Source: Pelagibius sp028280305 (lineage in GTDB: Bacteria; Pseudomonadota; Alphaproteobacteria; Kiloniellales; Kiloniellaceae). Taken from it: DNA of 64,000 nt. Position numbers and translations under genes: made by a program. The stretch lies in NCBI RefSeq assembly GCF_965233615.1, contig NZ_OZ247495.1. One strand, 5' to 3'. The notes beneath the pieces are model-generated. The model did not search any database. It saw only the letters and a program-made list of their open reading frames with translations, and was not told the origin of the DNA. Of the stretch, positions 27,988 through 35,599 are shown in pieces. The stretch's first letter is position 1; every line of letters starts with the position of its first letter.

Positions 27988-29283
27988 CTAACCCTCTAAA
28001 GCTGCCGACAGCGCCGGCGCGTCGCTGTTGCCCGCCCCATCGCTATCCCCGTCGTTATCAAGGACCCGGACGATCCGCTTCAGGCCCTCCTCGGTGGTTG
28101 CCGCGTCATAGACCAGGGCGACACGGATGTAACGCCGGCCCGGATTGTGCCCTGCGGCGTCGGTTTCACACATATAGGCCCCGGGCACCACTCTGACGGC
28201 GGCTTCGCGCCACAGCTTCAGGGCCGCCGCCTCGCCGTCGCCGACGTCGAGCCAGAGGAAGAAGCCGCCGTCGGGCTTGGCGAAGCCGAAGCGCTTGCCG
28301 AGCAGGCGCTCGGCCAGGGCGAAGTTCTTGCGGTAGTAGGCGCGGTTGGCCTCGACATGGCTTTCCTCGCGCCACAGGCGGGCACCGGCGGCCTGGATCG
28401 GATGGGGCACGCCGGCGCCGCCCATCTTCAGCACGGCGTCGAGCCCGTCGATCAGCTTGGCGGAGCCAGCGGCGAAACCGCAGCGCAGGCCGGGCACGGA
28501 GGAACGTTTGGACAGGGAATGAAAGACCAGCACCCGGTCGAGTGCTGCCTCGCCGCTGCCGCTCAACGCCGCCGCCTGCAAGGCGCCGGCGGGCGGCCTG
28601 TCGTCATAGATCTCGGCATAGCATTCGTCGAAGGCGACGACGAAGTCGTGGCGCCGTGCCAGTTCGATCAGCTTGCCGAGCTGTGTCACATCGGCAGCGG
28701 CGCCCTGGGGGTTCGACGGTGAACAGAGGAAGCAGAAGATGGCGCGGTCCAGAACCGCGGGGTCGAGGGATGCGTAGTCCGGCAGGAAACCGCTTTCGGC
28801 GGTGGCCGGCACGAAGACCGGTTCGGCCCCCACGGCAACCGCCGCCCCGGCATAGACGTGATAGAAGGGATTGGGCATCAGCACCACCGGCGGCCCGGCG
28901 CTATGATGTTTTTGGCCGTGATGGTTCTGCGCATGGTCTTGGGCTGCGGCCAGCAGGGCGAAGAACAGGCCCTCGCGGGTGCCGGGCAGCGGCAGGATGG
29001 AACGCTCGGTCGAGATCAAACCCTCGGGCAGGGCGTAGCGCCGCTGCAGCCAGGCGCCGCAGGCGTCGCGGTAGGCGTCGATGCCGCGCGGCAGCGGGTA
29101 GCGCGACCAGCTTGCCGCGGCGGCGGTGATCTCTTCGGCTACAAAGGCGGGCGGCTGGTTCTTCGGCTCGCCGATGGACAGCAGGATCGGCGCGCCGTTG
29201 GCAGGATCCGGCGGGCTGTCACCGAGCAGACGGTTCAGCCTGGTGAAGGGATGAAAGGTTTGCAGCGAACGGCGGTCGGCCAA
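27988..29283 (-). CDS. PLP-dependent aminotransferase, DapC-like
   Basis: A 431-residue fold-type I aminotransferase. The start of the fold is FHPFTRLNRLLGDSPP, then ILLSIGEPKNQPPAFV and YPLPRGIDAYRDACGAWLQRRY. The cofactor Asp and Tyr sit in VVAFDECYAEIY and the Schiff-base lysine in FHSLSKRSSVPGLRCGF. The beginning and the SKRSSVPG version match succinyldiaminopimelate aminotransferase (DapC) of lysine and peptidoglycan synthesis, but related enzymes share these motifs. It ends five bases before the ftsK start, so it likely leads the aminotransferase-ftsK-lolA operon. Confidence 0.85.
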   Translation of the reverse strand: MADRRSLQTFHPFTRLNRLLGDSPPDPANGAPILLSIGEPKNQPPAFVAEEITAAAASWSRYPLPRGIDAYRDACGAWLQRRYALPEGLISTERSILPLPGTREGLFFALLAAAQDHAQNHHGQKHHSAGPPVVLMPNPFYHVYAGAAVAVGAEPVFVPATAESGFLPDYASLDPAVLDRAIFCFLCSPSNPQGAAADVTQLGKLIELARRHDFVVAFDECYAEIYDDRPPAGALQAAALSGSGEAALDRVLVFHSLSKRSSVPGLRCGFAAGSAKLIDGLDAVLKMGGAGVPHPIQAAGARLWREESHVEANRAYYRKNFALAERLLGKRFGFAKPDGGFFLWLDVGDGEAAALKLWREAAVRVVPGAYMCETDAAGHNPGRRYIRVALVYDAATTEEGLKRIVRVLDNDGDSDGAGNSDAPALSAALEG

Positions 29284-29384
29284 GATGGTCTCTGTCTCCA
29301 GGGTTCGACTGGAATCGGCCGGCTATCGAAAGGGTCGCGGTGTGAAGCGCCGGGCGGCCCTCCCGGCGGCGCGATAAAAACAAA

Positions 29385-29426
29385 CGATCCTAATGCGCAA
29401 CGATTCTAATAGTTTGGCGATTCTAA
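29385..29426. repeat. Three phased 9-bp direct repeats upstream of aminotransferase
   Basis: CGATCCTAA (29385), CGATTCTAA (29401) and CGATTCTAA (29418) begin 16 and 17 bases apart, about 100-145 bases before the aminotransferase start. The surroundings are AT-richer than average (GATAAAAACAAACG). They may be regulator binding sites, but could also be remnants of promoter elements. Confidence 0.4.
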
Positions 29427-29552
29427 CGGGCCTGCCACGGCCTCACAAGCGTGCCCTGGCCCAGAAAGTCGCGGCGAAATCCACGGTGGAATCCAGGGCG
29501 AATCCATAGCCTCGGGGCGGTCATAGCAGAAAGCCTAGCCCCGGATTTGGGC

Positions 29553-29585
29553 AAAAAAAGGGCCCGGAAGCAGCGCTTCCGGGCC
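29553..29585 (-). terminator. Intrinsic terminator after glnK-amtB
   Basis: An 11-bp perfect stem (29561-29571 with 29575-29585, GGCCCGGAAGC arms) and a 3-base loop. Read on the minus strand it is followed by seven T residues (AAAAAAA at 29553-29559 on plus). It lies about 125 bases beyond the amtB stop and is a textbook Rho-independent terminator. Confidence 0.85.
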
Positions 29586-29710
29586 AGGCTGGCAGAGGAT
29601 AATCACATCGGCCTTGGGGAAGGTTCCTGTGGGAAGACCCCGCAGGCCCGCCCCATCAGCGCGATGCAATCATCGGAAAATTCAGTTCATGTGGTTCACA
29701 AGGCCCCCGA

Positions 29711-31081
29711 TCACAGAGATTGCGAGCCGTGGCCGAACTCGGGATAGGCCTCCATCCCCAGTTCCGCCTTGTCGAGACCCATCTCCTCGGCTTCCTCGTC
29801 GACCCTGAGGCCGATGGTAACCTTCAGAGCGAACCAGACGATGGCGCTGGTGACGATCATGAAAGCACCGATGGCAACGATGCCGACGACCTGGGTGACG
29901 AAGCTGCCGCCGCCGAAGATCGCCACCGCCAGGGTGCCCCAGATACCGGCCACCAGGTGGGCGGAGACAGCGCCGACCACATCGTCGACCTTCAGTTTGT
30001 CGAGCAGCGGGATGGCGAAGACCACCAGGCCGCCGCCGATGGCGCCGATGATGATCGACAGAAAGTGGTTCTGCAGATCGGGGCCGGCGGTGATCGCCAC
30101 CAGGCCGGCGATGGCACCGTTGAGCGCCATGGTCAGGTCGATCTTTTTGTAGATCGCCTGGGTCAGGAAGATCGCCGCGACCACACCGCCGGCTGCCGCC
30201 AGGTTGGTGTTCACGTAGACGATCGCCATGGCCGAGGCATCGAGCGCCGAGCCCAGGGCGAGCTGGGAGCCGCCGTTGAAACCGAACCAGCCGAGCCAGA
30301 GCACGAAGGTGCCCAGGGTGGCCAGAGGCAGGTTGGCGCCGGGCATCGGGTGCACCGCGCCGTTGGCGCCGAACTTGCCCTTGCGCGCGCCGAGGATGAT
30401 CGCCCCGGTCAGCGCCGCCCAGCCGCCCACGGAGTGGACGATGGTGGAGCCGGCAAAGTCGGAGAAGCCCATCTCGGCCAGCCAGCCGCCGCCCCAGGTC
30501 CAGGAGCCCTGGATCGGGTAGAGAATACCGGTGAGGATGACCACGAAGATCATGAAGGGCCAGAACTTGATGCGCTCGGCCAGGGTGCCGGAGACGATGG
30601 AGGCCGCGGTGGCGACGAAGACCATCTGGAAGAACCAGTCCGACATCACCGAGTAGCCGTTGGCGGTGACCGCCGCGACCAGTTCCGGTGTCGCCTCGTC
30701 CGCGCCCAGCAGCGCGATTTCCGCATCGCTGGTGTTGTAGAAACCGCTGAGGGCGCCGAAGTAGCCACCGTCGACGTTGGTGTACATCAGGTGATAGCCG
30801 ATCACGTAGTACATGATGCCGGCGACCGAATAGAGCGCGATGTTCTTCAGGCAGATCGTCGCGGTGTTCTTGGTGCGCACCAGGCCGGATTCCAGCATGG
30901 CGAAACCGGCGGCCATCCACATCACCAGGAAGCCGCTGACCAGGAATGCAAAGGTGTTGAAGACGAAGGCCGTCTCTTCAGTGACCTGCGCGTGCGCCGG
31001 CGTCGTCGCCAGCAGGAAAGCGCCACCGGCGAGCCCTGCCAGGCCGGCCGTGCGCTTCATCTTGTTGCCCGTAACTCTCAT
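29711..31081 (-). CDS. amtB: Ammonium transporter AmtB
   Basis: A 456-residue Amt/MEP/Rh channel for ammonium uptake across the inner membrane. A cleavable signal (MKRTAGLAGLAGGAFLLATTPAHAQ) precedes eleven helices. Landmarks are FLVSGFLVMWMAAGFAMLESGLVRTKN, DFAGSTIVHSVGGWAALTGAIILGARKGKFG (first pore His), LGWFGFNGGSQLAL and HLVAGIWGTLAVAIFGG (second pore His). An ATG seven codons downstream of the annotated one is an alternative start. It follows glnK by 17 bases, forming the classic glnK-amtB operon, in which GlnK blocks the channel under nitrogen excess. Confidence 0.95.
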   Translation of the reverse strand: MRVTGNKMKRTAGLAGLAGGAFLLATTPAHAQVTEETAFVFNTFAFLVSGFLVMWMAAGFAMLESGLVRTKNTATICLKNIALYSVAGIMYYVIGYHLMYTNVDGGYFGALSGFYNTSDAEIALLGADEATPELVAAVTANGYSVMSDWFFQMVFVATAASIVSGTLAERIKFWPFMIFVVILTGILYPIQGSWTWGGGWLAEMGFSDFAGSTIVHSVGGWAALTGAIILGARKGKFGANGAVHPMPGANLPLATLGTFVLWLGWFGFNGGSQLALGSALDASAMAIVYVNTNLAAAGGVVAAIFLTQAIYKKIDLTMALNGAIAGLVAITAGPDLQNHFLSIIIGAIGGGLVVFAIPLLDKLKVDDVVGAVSAHLVAGIWGTLAVAIFGGGSFVTQVVGIVAIGAFMIVTSAIVWFALKVTIGLRVDEEAEEMGLDKAELGMEAYPEFGHGSQSL

Positions 31082-31098
31082 CTGTTCAGATCCCCTTT

Positions 31099-31437
31099 TT
31101 AGAGCGCCTCGGCATTGGTCTCGCCGGTGCGGATCCGCACGGCGTGGCCGATGTCCATGACAAAGATTTTTCCGTCGCCGATGCGCGCCGTGTTGGCGGA
31201 GCTCTGCACCGTTTCCACGACCTGCCCGACCAGCTCGTCCGAGACGGCGACCTCGATTTTCACTTTGGGAAGGAAGTTCACCGAGTATTCCGCCCCGCGG
31301 TAGATCTCGGTCTGTCCCTTCTGCCGGCCGTAGCCTTTGACTTCGCTGACCGTCAGGCCCTCGATGCCGAGACCCGTCAGGGCCTCGCGCACGTCATCCA
31401 GCTTGAACGGCTTGATAATGGCCATTACCATTTTCAT
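31099..31437 (-). CDS. glnK: PII nitrogen regulatory protein GlnK
   Basis: A 112-residue PII signal protein sensing 2-oxoglutarate and ATP/ADP. The start MKMVMAIIKPFKLDDVREAL at 31437 gives the standard PII length, so the ten-residue upstream extension is rejected. The T-loop is KGYGRQKGQTEIYRGAEYSVNFLPK with Tyr51, the uridylylation site. The C-terminal signature is GDGKIFVMDIGHAVRIRTGETNAEAL. Its pairing with amtB identifies it as GlnK rather than GlnB. Expression under NtrC and sigma-54 is expected in this group, but I could not find a correctly spaced -24/-12 element upstream. Confidence 0.95.
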   Translation of the reverse strand: MKMVMAIIKPFKLDDVREALTGLGIEGLTVSEVKGYGRQKGQTEIYRGAEYSVNFLPKVKIEVAVSDELVGQVVETVQSSANTARIGDGKIFVMDIGHAVRIRTGETNAEAL

Positions 31438-31702
31438 GATCAGGCTTACCCCTCTCCTCACCAGCACCCTTGCGAAAACGATGGCCCCGGGTGCAAGGGG
31501 GGCCGCTCGCCGGGCGCCGCGCCCGGGTGACTCCGCCGTATCAGTGGGGCTGGATCAGTGGGACTGGCCCAGCGGGACGGCGGTCTCGGGCCTCACAGAG
31601 TCAAGAAGCGTGCCAAAATGATGCTGCGCTGCAAAAAAGCCGGAAATCGGCGCTTTGCCGGCTTCAGCGGTTTAAGCTGTTCATTTGTAGACCTATTATA
31701 AA

Positions 31703-31754
31703 TACTGCCTATTTTTTACGCTTTGACTAAGAGCAGATTAAAAAATAGGCAGTA
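31703..31754. repeat. Perfect 16-bp AT-rich inverted repeat
   Basis: TACTGCCTATTTTTTA (31703-31718) and its exact complement TAAAAAATAGGCAGTA (31739-31754) flank a 20-base loop. The composition is strikingly AT-rich for this genome. It lies about 265 bases upstream of glnK in otherwise non-coding DNA. It could be a bidirectional terminator, a regulator site or the remains of a mobile element. Confidence 0.75.
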
Positions 31755-31817
31755 CACGAGCGAATTCAGACCCGTGGGCTTAGCGGGTTGCTGAAATAGG
31801 GCTCTGGAATCCTTGGC

Positions 31818-32072
31818 CATCCTTCGAGACAGCCCATAGAGCAGATCCGGGTTGGATGGAATCGCTTTAGCGATCCATCCAACCCGGTGAATCTGCTCTA
31901 ATCTTAGGTGTAGAGCGGATTCACATGGTTAGACGGAAACACCAAAGTGTTTCCGTCTAACCATGATCCGCTCTAGCGGGGCTTCCTCAGGATGAGGGTT
32001 GCTTTGAATCCAGCCATTGAGCCTCATGCTGAGGAGGCGACCCTGATCCTAAAGGGGCGCCGTCTCGAAGCA
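31818..32072. repeat. CATCCTTCGAGAC-family palindromic repeat, copy 1, interrupted
   Basis: The outer ends CATCCTTCGAGACAGCCC (31818-31835) and GTCTCGAAGCATC (to 32072), with inner GGGGCTTCCTCAGGATGAGG, match the compact 114-bp copy at 48879-48992. Here the unit is split at its centre by a complete type A/B palindromic repeat. It lies in the glnK / dioxygenase intergenic region. Confidence 0.8.
31836..31976. mobile_element. Type A plus B palindromic repeat inserted in another repeat, copy 3
   Basis: Type A half at 31838-31899 (AGAGCAGATCCGGG to CTGCTCT) and type B half at 31913-31973. The type B half is nearly perfectly paired over 27 bp, with loop CAAA and a 3-base bulge. It interrupts the CATCCTTCGAGAC repeat between CAGCCC and GGGGCTTCC, sequences separated by only six bases in the uninterrupted copy at 48879. 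The nested arrangement implies that this ~140-bp unit can move. No target duplication is evident. Confidence 0.7.
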
Positions 32073-32293
32073 TCGCTGCGCCGAACTCATGCTTTTTCGG
32101 CAATCCCTTGGAGCATATCTGTTGTTTCCGCAGCGCCGCAGGGCGTTGGCCTGCGACAAGCTGTCCGGCCGGCGGGGCGTTTGCGGACTTGCCGGGGGGT
32201 GCCGGGCTTGTAGTCTTTCACTAAGGTCTCCGGGGACTAAGATCTCCCGGCACTAAGGTCTCCAGGTGGGAGACCGGGATTGGGGAAACGGCC

Positions 32294-33250
32294 ATGCTGA
32301 GCGCGGCGCAGAAGCGGCAGTTTGAGGAAGACGGCTTTCTGGTGGTCGAGCAGGTGCTTGATCGGACCCGGGTGCTCGATCCGCTCATGGCGGAGTACGC
32401 GGCGGTCCTGGACGGGCTCTGGCGCGAATGGATCGCGACCGGCGCGCTGGACGCGGACGACTCTGATGGCAGCTTTCAGGACCGCATTCTGCGGATCTAT
32501 GCCGCCGGGCTCGACTATTTCCAGCCGCTCGACATCTCCCTGCCGCCGGGGGCGATAGCCGAAGACACGCCGTTCCACGCCGGGCCCGCCGTCTTCAACA
32601 TGATGACCGACGAGCGGCTGCTGGATCTGGTGGAATCCGTCATCGGGCCGGAAATCACCTCCAATCCGATCCAGCATGTGCGCATCAAGCCGCCCGCCGT
32701 CGATCTTCGCGCCGATGAAATCCGCGCCCACATCACCGCCACGGGCTGGCACCAGGACCGGGCGGTGACCCTGGAGGAAGCCGACGAGACACAGATGGTG
32801 ACGGTCTGGGTCGCGGTGACCGAGGCGACGGAGGAGAACGGCTGCCTGCAGGTCATTCCCGGCAGCCATCGCGGCGCCATGGTGCCGCACTGCCCCAACA
32901 GCGGCAACGTGGGCATTCCGGCGGCAGCGATGGCCGGGCGAGAAGGCAAACCGCTTCCGGTCGGCCCCGGCGGCGTGGTGCTGTTTCATCCGCTGACCAT
33001 TCACGGCTCCCTGGCGAACCGCTCGCAGGACCTGCGCTGGAGCTTCGACATCCGCTACAACAGAACCGGCGAACCCACCGGCCGCCCGATGTTCCCGTCC
33101 TTTGTCGCGCGCAGCGCCGCCCGGCCGGAAAGCGTTTTGCGCGATCCGGCGGCCTGGCGCCGGCTTTGGGAAGAGGCCCGGGCAAGGCTGGCACAACAGG
33201 AAACGACGACGATCCACCGCTGGTCGCCAGATGCGGCGCATTGCGCATAA
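32294..33250 (+). CDS. Phytanoyl-CoA dioxygenase family protein
   Basis: A 318-residue Fe(II)/2-oxoglutarate-dependent oxygenase. The iron facial triad fits H153 and D155 (GWHQDRAVTL) and the distal H237 (FHPLTIHGSLANRS), with Arg248 placed to bind 2-oxoglutarate. The segment EENGCLQVIPGSHRGAMVPH is family-typical. The substrate class (lipid, ectoine, amino-acid derivative or natural product) is open. It is followed 43 bases later by the UbiH-like gene in the same direction, suggesting co-transcription. The upstream gap is filled with repeats. Confidence 0.88.
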   Translation: MLSAAQKRQFEEDGFLVVEQVLDRTRVLDPLMAEYAAVLDGLWREWIATGALDADDSDGSFQDRILRIYAAGLDYFQPLDISLPPGAIAEDTPFHAGPAVFNMMTDERLLDLVESVIGPEITSNPIQHVRIKPPAVDLRADEIRAHITATGWHQDRAVTLEEADETQMVTVWVAVTEATEENGCLQVIPGSHRGAMVPHCPNSGNVGIPAAAMAGREGKPLPVGPGGVVLFHPLTIHGSLANRSQDLRWSFDIRYNRTGEPTGRPMFPSFVARSAARPESVLRDPAAWRRLWEEARARLAQQETTTIHRWSPDAAHCA

Positions 33251-33293
33251 GCAGAGAGTTTTGAGCAGGAAAACCCAGTATGACGAGACAGGT

Positions 33294-34640
33294 ATGACGG
33301 CAGAAGTCGAAACCGAAGTTCTGATCGCCGGCGGCGGCATGGTGGGCCTCAGCCTTGCCGTCGCCCTGGCCGATGCCGGCCTCGCGGTGATGGTGGTCGA
33401 CCGGCTCGACCCGGCGGCGATGAAGGAGGAGGCTTTCGACGGCCGCTCCTCGGCCATCGCCCGCGGCTCCCAGCAGGCGCTTTCCGTGCTCGGCCTCTGG
33501 CCGGGCATGGCGGAAGCGGCCTCGCCGATCCTCGACATCCGCATTTCCGACGGCCATCCTTCCGGAAGGAATGGGGGTTCCGAAAGGCGCGGCGGTGCCT
33601 CCTCCCTGTTCCTCCACTTCAGCCACCGCGATACCGAGGAGGGACCGGCGGCCGACAAGGGCATCCCTCCCGACATCCCCCCCGACATTCCCCCCGGCAT
33701 TCCATTGGGCCACATCGTCGAGAACACCGCCATCCGCCGGGCCTGCCTGGCGCGGGTGAAGACCCTGCCCAAACTCGATCTGCGGGCGCCGGCGGAACTG
33801 GCCTCGGTCGCGCGCAGCGCCGCCGGCGTCAAAGCCGTGCTGGGCGACGGCACCACGGTTTCGGCGCGCCTGCTCGTCGCCGCCGACGGGCGCGGCTCGG
33901 CCCAGCGCCGCGCCGCCGGCATTGCGGTGACCGAGGTCGGCTATGGCCAGACCGGCATCGTCGCCACCGTGATGCATGAACGCCCGCACAACGGCGTCGC
34001 CCATGAACACTTCCTGCCGTCCGGGCCCTTCGCCCTGCTGCCGATGACCGATGCCGAGGACGCCGAGGGCCGGATCGTACATCGCTCCTCCCTGGTCTGG
34101 ACCGAGCGGACCAATCTGGTACCGGCCATGCTGGCGCTGGACGACAAAGGTTTTGCCGCCGAGCTACAGCGCCGTTTCGGCGACTCCCTGGGGCAACTCG
34201 CGCTCTGGAGCGCGCGGCGCTGGTCCTATCCGCTGTCGCTGCTCCATGCCGAACGTTACATCGACCAGCGCCTCGCTCTGGTGGGCGATGCCGCCCACGG
34301 CATTCATCCCATTGCGGGACAGGGTTTGAATCTCGGTCTGCGCGACGTGGCGGCCCTGGCGGAATCCATCGTCGATGCGCGCCGTCTCGGTCTCGACATC
34401 GGTTCGCCATCGGTCTTGCAGCGCTATCAGCGCTGGCGCCGCTTCGACAACATGGCGCTGATCGTTGCGACGGATTCCCTGAACCGCCTGTTCTCCAGCG
34501 ACCTGCCGCCGCTGCGTCTGCTGCGCGACCTCGGCCTCGCGGCGGTCAACCGCCTGCCGCCGATGAAACGCTTCTTCATGCGCCACGCCATGGGCCTGGT
34601 CGGCGAACTGCCCCGCTTGGTGAAGGGCGAGGCGCTGTAG
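33294..34640 (+). CDS. UbiH/UbiF/Coq6-family FAD-dependent hydroxylase
   Basis: A 448-residue flavoprotein monooxygenase of ubiquinone ring hydroxylation. The FAD dinucleotide fold is VLIAGGGMVGLSLAVALADAGL; the second FAD motif is LALVGDAAHGIHPIAGQGLNLGLRDVAALAE. The start MTAEVETEVLIAGGG at 33294 is chosen because the upstream open frame overlaps the dioxygenase gene. Odd feature: residues about 90-139 contain a low-complexity insertion ending IPPDIPPDIPPGIPLG just before the conserved HIVENTAIRRA. It is encoded by short tandem DNA repeats and is absent from ordinary family members. Which ring position is hydroxylated cannot be told. Confidence 0.9.
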   Translation: MTAEVETEVLIAGGGMVGLSLAVALADAGLAVMVVDRLDPAAMKEEAFDGRSSAIARGSQQALSVLGLWPGMAEAASPILDIRISDGHPSGRNGGSERRGGASSLFLHFSHRDTEEGPAADKGIPPDIPPDIPPGIPLGHIVENTAIRRACLARVKTLPKLDLRAPAELASVARSAAGVKAVLGDGTTVSARLLVAADGRGSAQRRAAGIAVTEVGYGQTGIVATVMHERPHNGVAHEHFLPSGPFALLPMTDAEDAEGRIVHRSSLVWTERTNLVPAMLALDDKGFAAELQRRFGDSLGQLALWSARRWSYPLSLLHAERYIDQRLALVGDAAHGIHPIAGQGLNLGLRDVAALAESIVDARRLGLDIGSPSVLQRYQRWRRFDNMALIVATDSLNRLFSSDLPPLRLLRDLGLAAVNRLPPMKRFFMRHAMGLVGELPRLVKGEAL

Positions 34641-34699
34641 CGGTCATACTACGGTCGCAGACGAAATGTGAATGCCGCACCGTGGTGATTGAAACAAAT

Positions 34700-34836
34700 G
34701 CCCCCTCACCCTCCCACTTCGTGGGCCCCACCCTCTCCCACGAGGGGAGAGGGTGGCAGCAGACTCCGGCATCTTTCTTGGCTCTCCTCTCCCCCGGCCT
34801 AAAGCAACTGGGTGGGAGAGGGCCGGGGTGAGGGGG
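34700..34836. repeat. CCCTCACCC-family palindromic repeat, copy 2
   Basis: Bounded by GCCCCCTCACCC and GGGGTGAGGGGG. Its right half (34786-34835) is a 50-bp near-identical inverted match, with one mismatch, to the left half of copy 3 (35418-35467). The two copies flank the GFA gene. Confidence 0.8.
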
Positions 34837-34856
34837 TTTTGTTATGTGGGCAAAAG

Positions 34857-35255
34857 TCACGCGGTGACGGGATGCCCGTCGAACTGTTTTGCATCGTCAC
34901 AGATTTCGTACCACGAGGGTTTTTCCGCGACGAACTCGTGGAACTGGTTCTGCAGAGAAAGTTCGCTGTCGAGCGCATTGGCGGCAATTGGGAAACTGTC
35001 TGCCTCCGACAGGATCTCACCCAGAGCGGTGCCGCAGATTTTGCAAAAGCAACGGCCGTATTTGTATGGGGAGACGGGTTCGAAGAGCTGGACGTGATCG
35101 CGTCCTTGAATCCATTTCAGGTCTTCCTTCCTGACGAAGACGATGGCGCTGGCACCGACCTTCCGGCATCGCGTGCAATGACAAGTCCCCATCATCGATG
35201 GTTCGGCCGAGAGTTCGAATTTCACCGCTCCACAGCAGCAGCTTCCATGGATCAT
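34857..35255 (-). CDS. GFA-family (glutathione-dependent formaldehyde-activating-like) protein
   Basis: A 132-residue zinc protein of the GFA/CENP-V fold. Cysteine motifs are GSCCCGAVKFEL, GTCHCTRCRKVGAS and GRCFCKICGTALG, the standard two-zinc pattern. Most family members are of unknown function despite the name; they are not proven formaldehyde enzymes. The gene is bracketed by inverted copies of a 50-bp repeat and its codon use is less GC-biased than the neighbours. It may therefore have arrived or been shuffled as a unit. Confidence 0.88.
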   Translation of the reverse strand: MIHGSCCCGAVKFELSAEPSMMGTCHCTRCRKVGASAIVFVRKEDLKWIQGRDHVQLFEPVSPYKYGRCFCKICGTALGEILSEADSFPIAANALDSELSLQNQFHEFVAEKPSWYEICDDAKQFDGHPVTA

Positions 35256-35412
35256 TGCACTTTCCTCGCTTTATCAGGCTTGGATCACAGAAAAGAACAA
35301 TAAGTGAACATTGAAAACAAGACAATGCCATGAACGAGTTCAATCCTGCCTTTAGAGAGCGGATCGATTGAGTGCGGTATCAGACGTTCCGCATGGCAGT
35401 CGCGCTGATAAC

Positions 35413-35561
35413 AAAGGCCCCTCACCCCGGCCCTCTCCCGCCCAGTTGCTTTAGGCCGGGGGAGAGGGGGAACCAGAAAGAGTGGCGGAGTCTGTTGTTA
35501 CCCTCTCCCCTCCGTGGGAGAGGGAGGGGCCCGCGAAGCGGGAGGGTGAGGGGCCTTTTTT
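35413..35561. repeat. CCCTCACCC-family palindromic repeat, copy 3
   Basis: Bounded by AAAGGCCCCTCACC and GGTGAGGGGCCTTTTTT, giving a long stem with a T-run on the plus side and a matching A-run on the other. Internal segments are shared with copy 1 (GGGCCCGCGAAGCGGGAGGG) and copy 2. It sits downstream of the DddP-like gene and upstream of the GFA gene, so it may end the DddP transcript. Confidence 0.8.
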
Positions 35562-35599
35562 GCTTCTTCATGCCTCGAACTGAGACGAGATAGAGCCCT

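Larger units (their letters stand above)
29284..29710. other. Intergenic stretch between aminotransferase and amtB
   Basis: This 427-base gap holds the amtB terminator (29553-29585) and three spaced 9-bp repeats (29385-29426) likely tied to the promoter of the aminotransferase-ftsK-lolA operon. No coding frame in it looks protein-like. Confidence 0.55.

Noticed and set aside
31440..31500. Sigma-54 promoter upstream of glnK
   Set aside because: A GG...GC pair is present on the minus strand, but the spacing is 11 rather than 10 bases and the flanking consensus is poor.
34700..35561. CRISPR-like array from the CCCTCACCC repeats
   Set aside because: Repeats are palindromic, unequal in length and not regularly spaced, and a gene lies between them; there are no cas genes.
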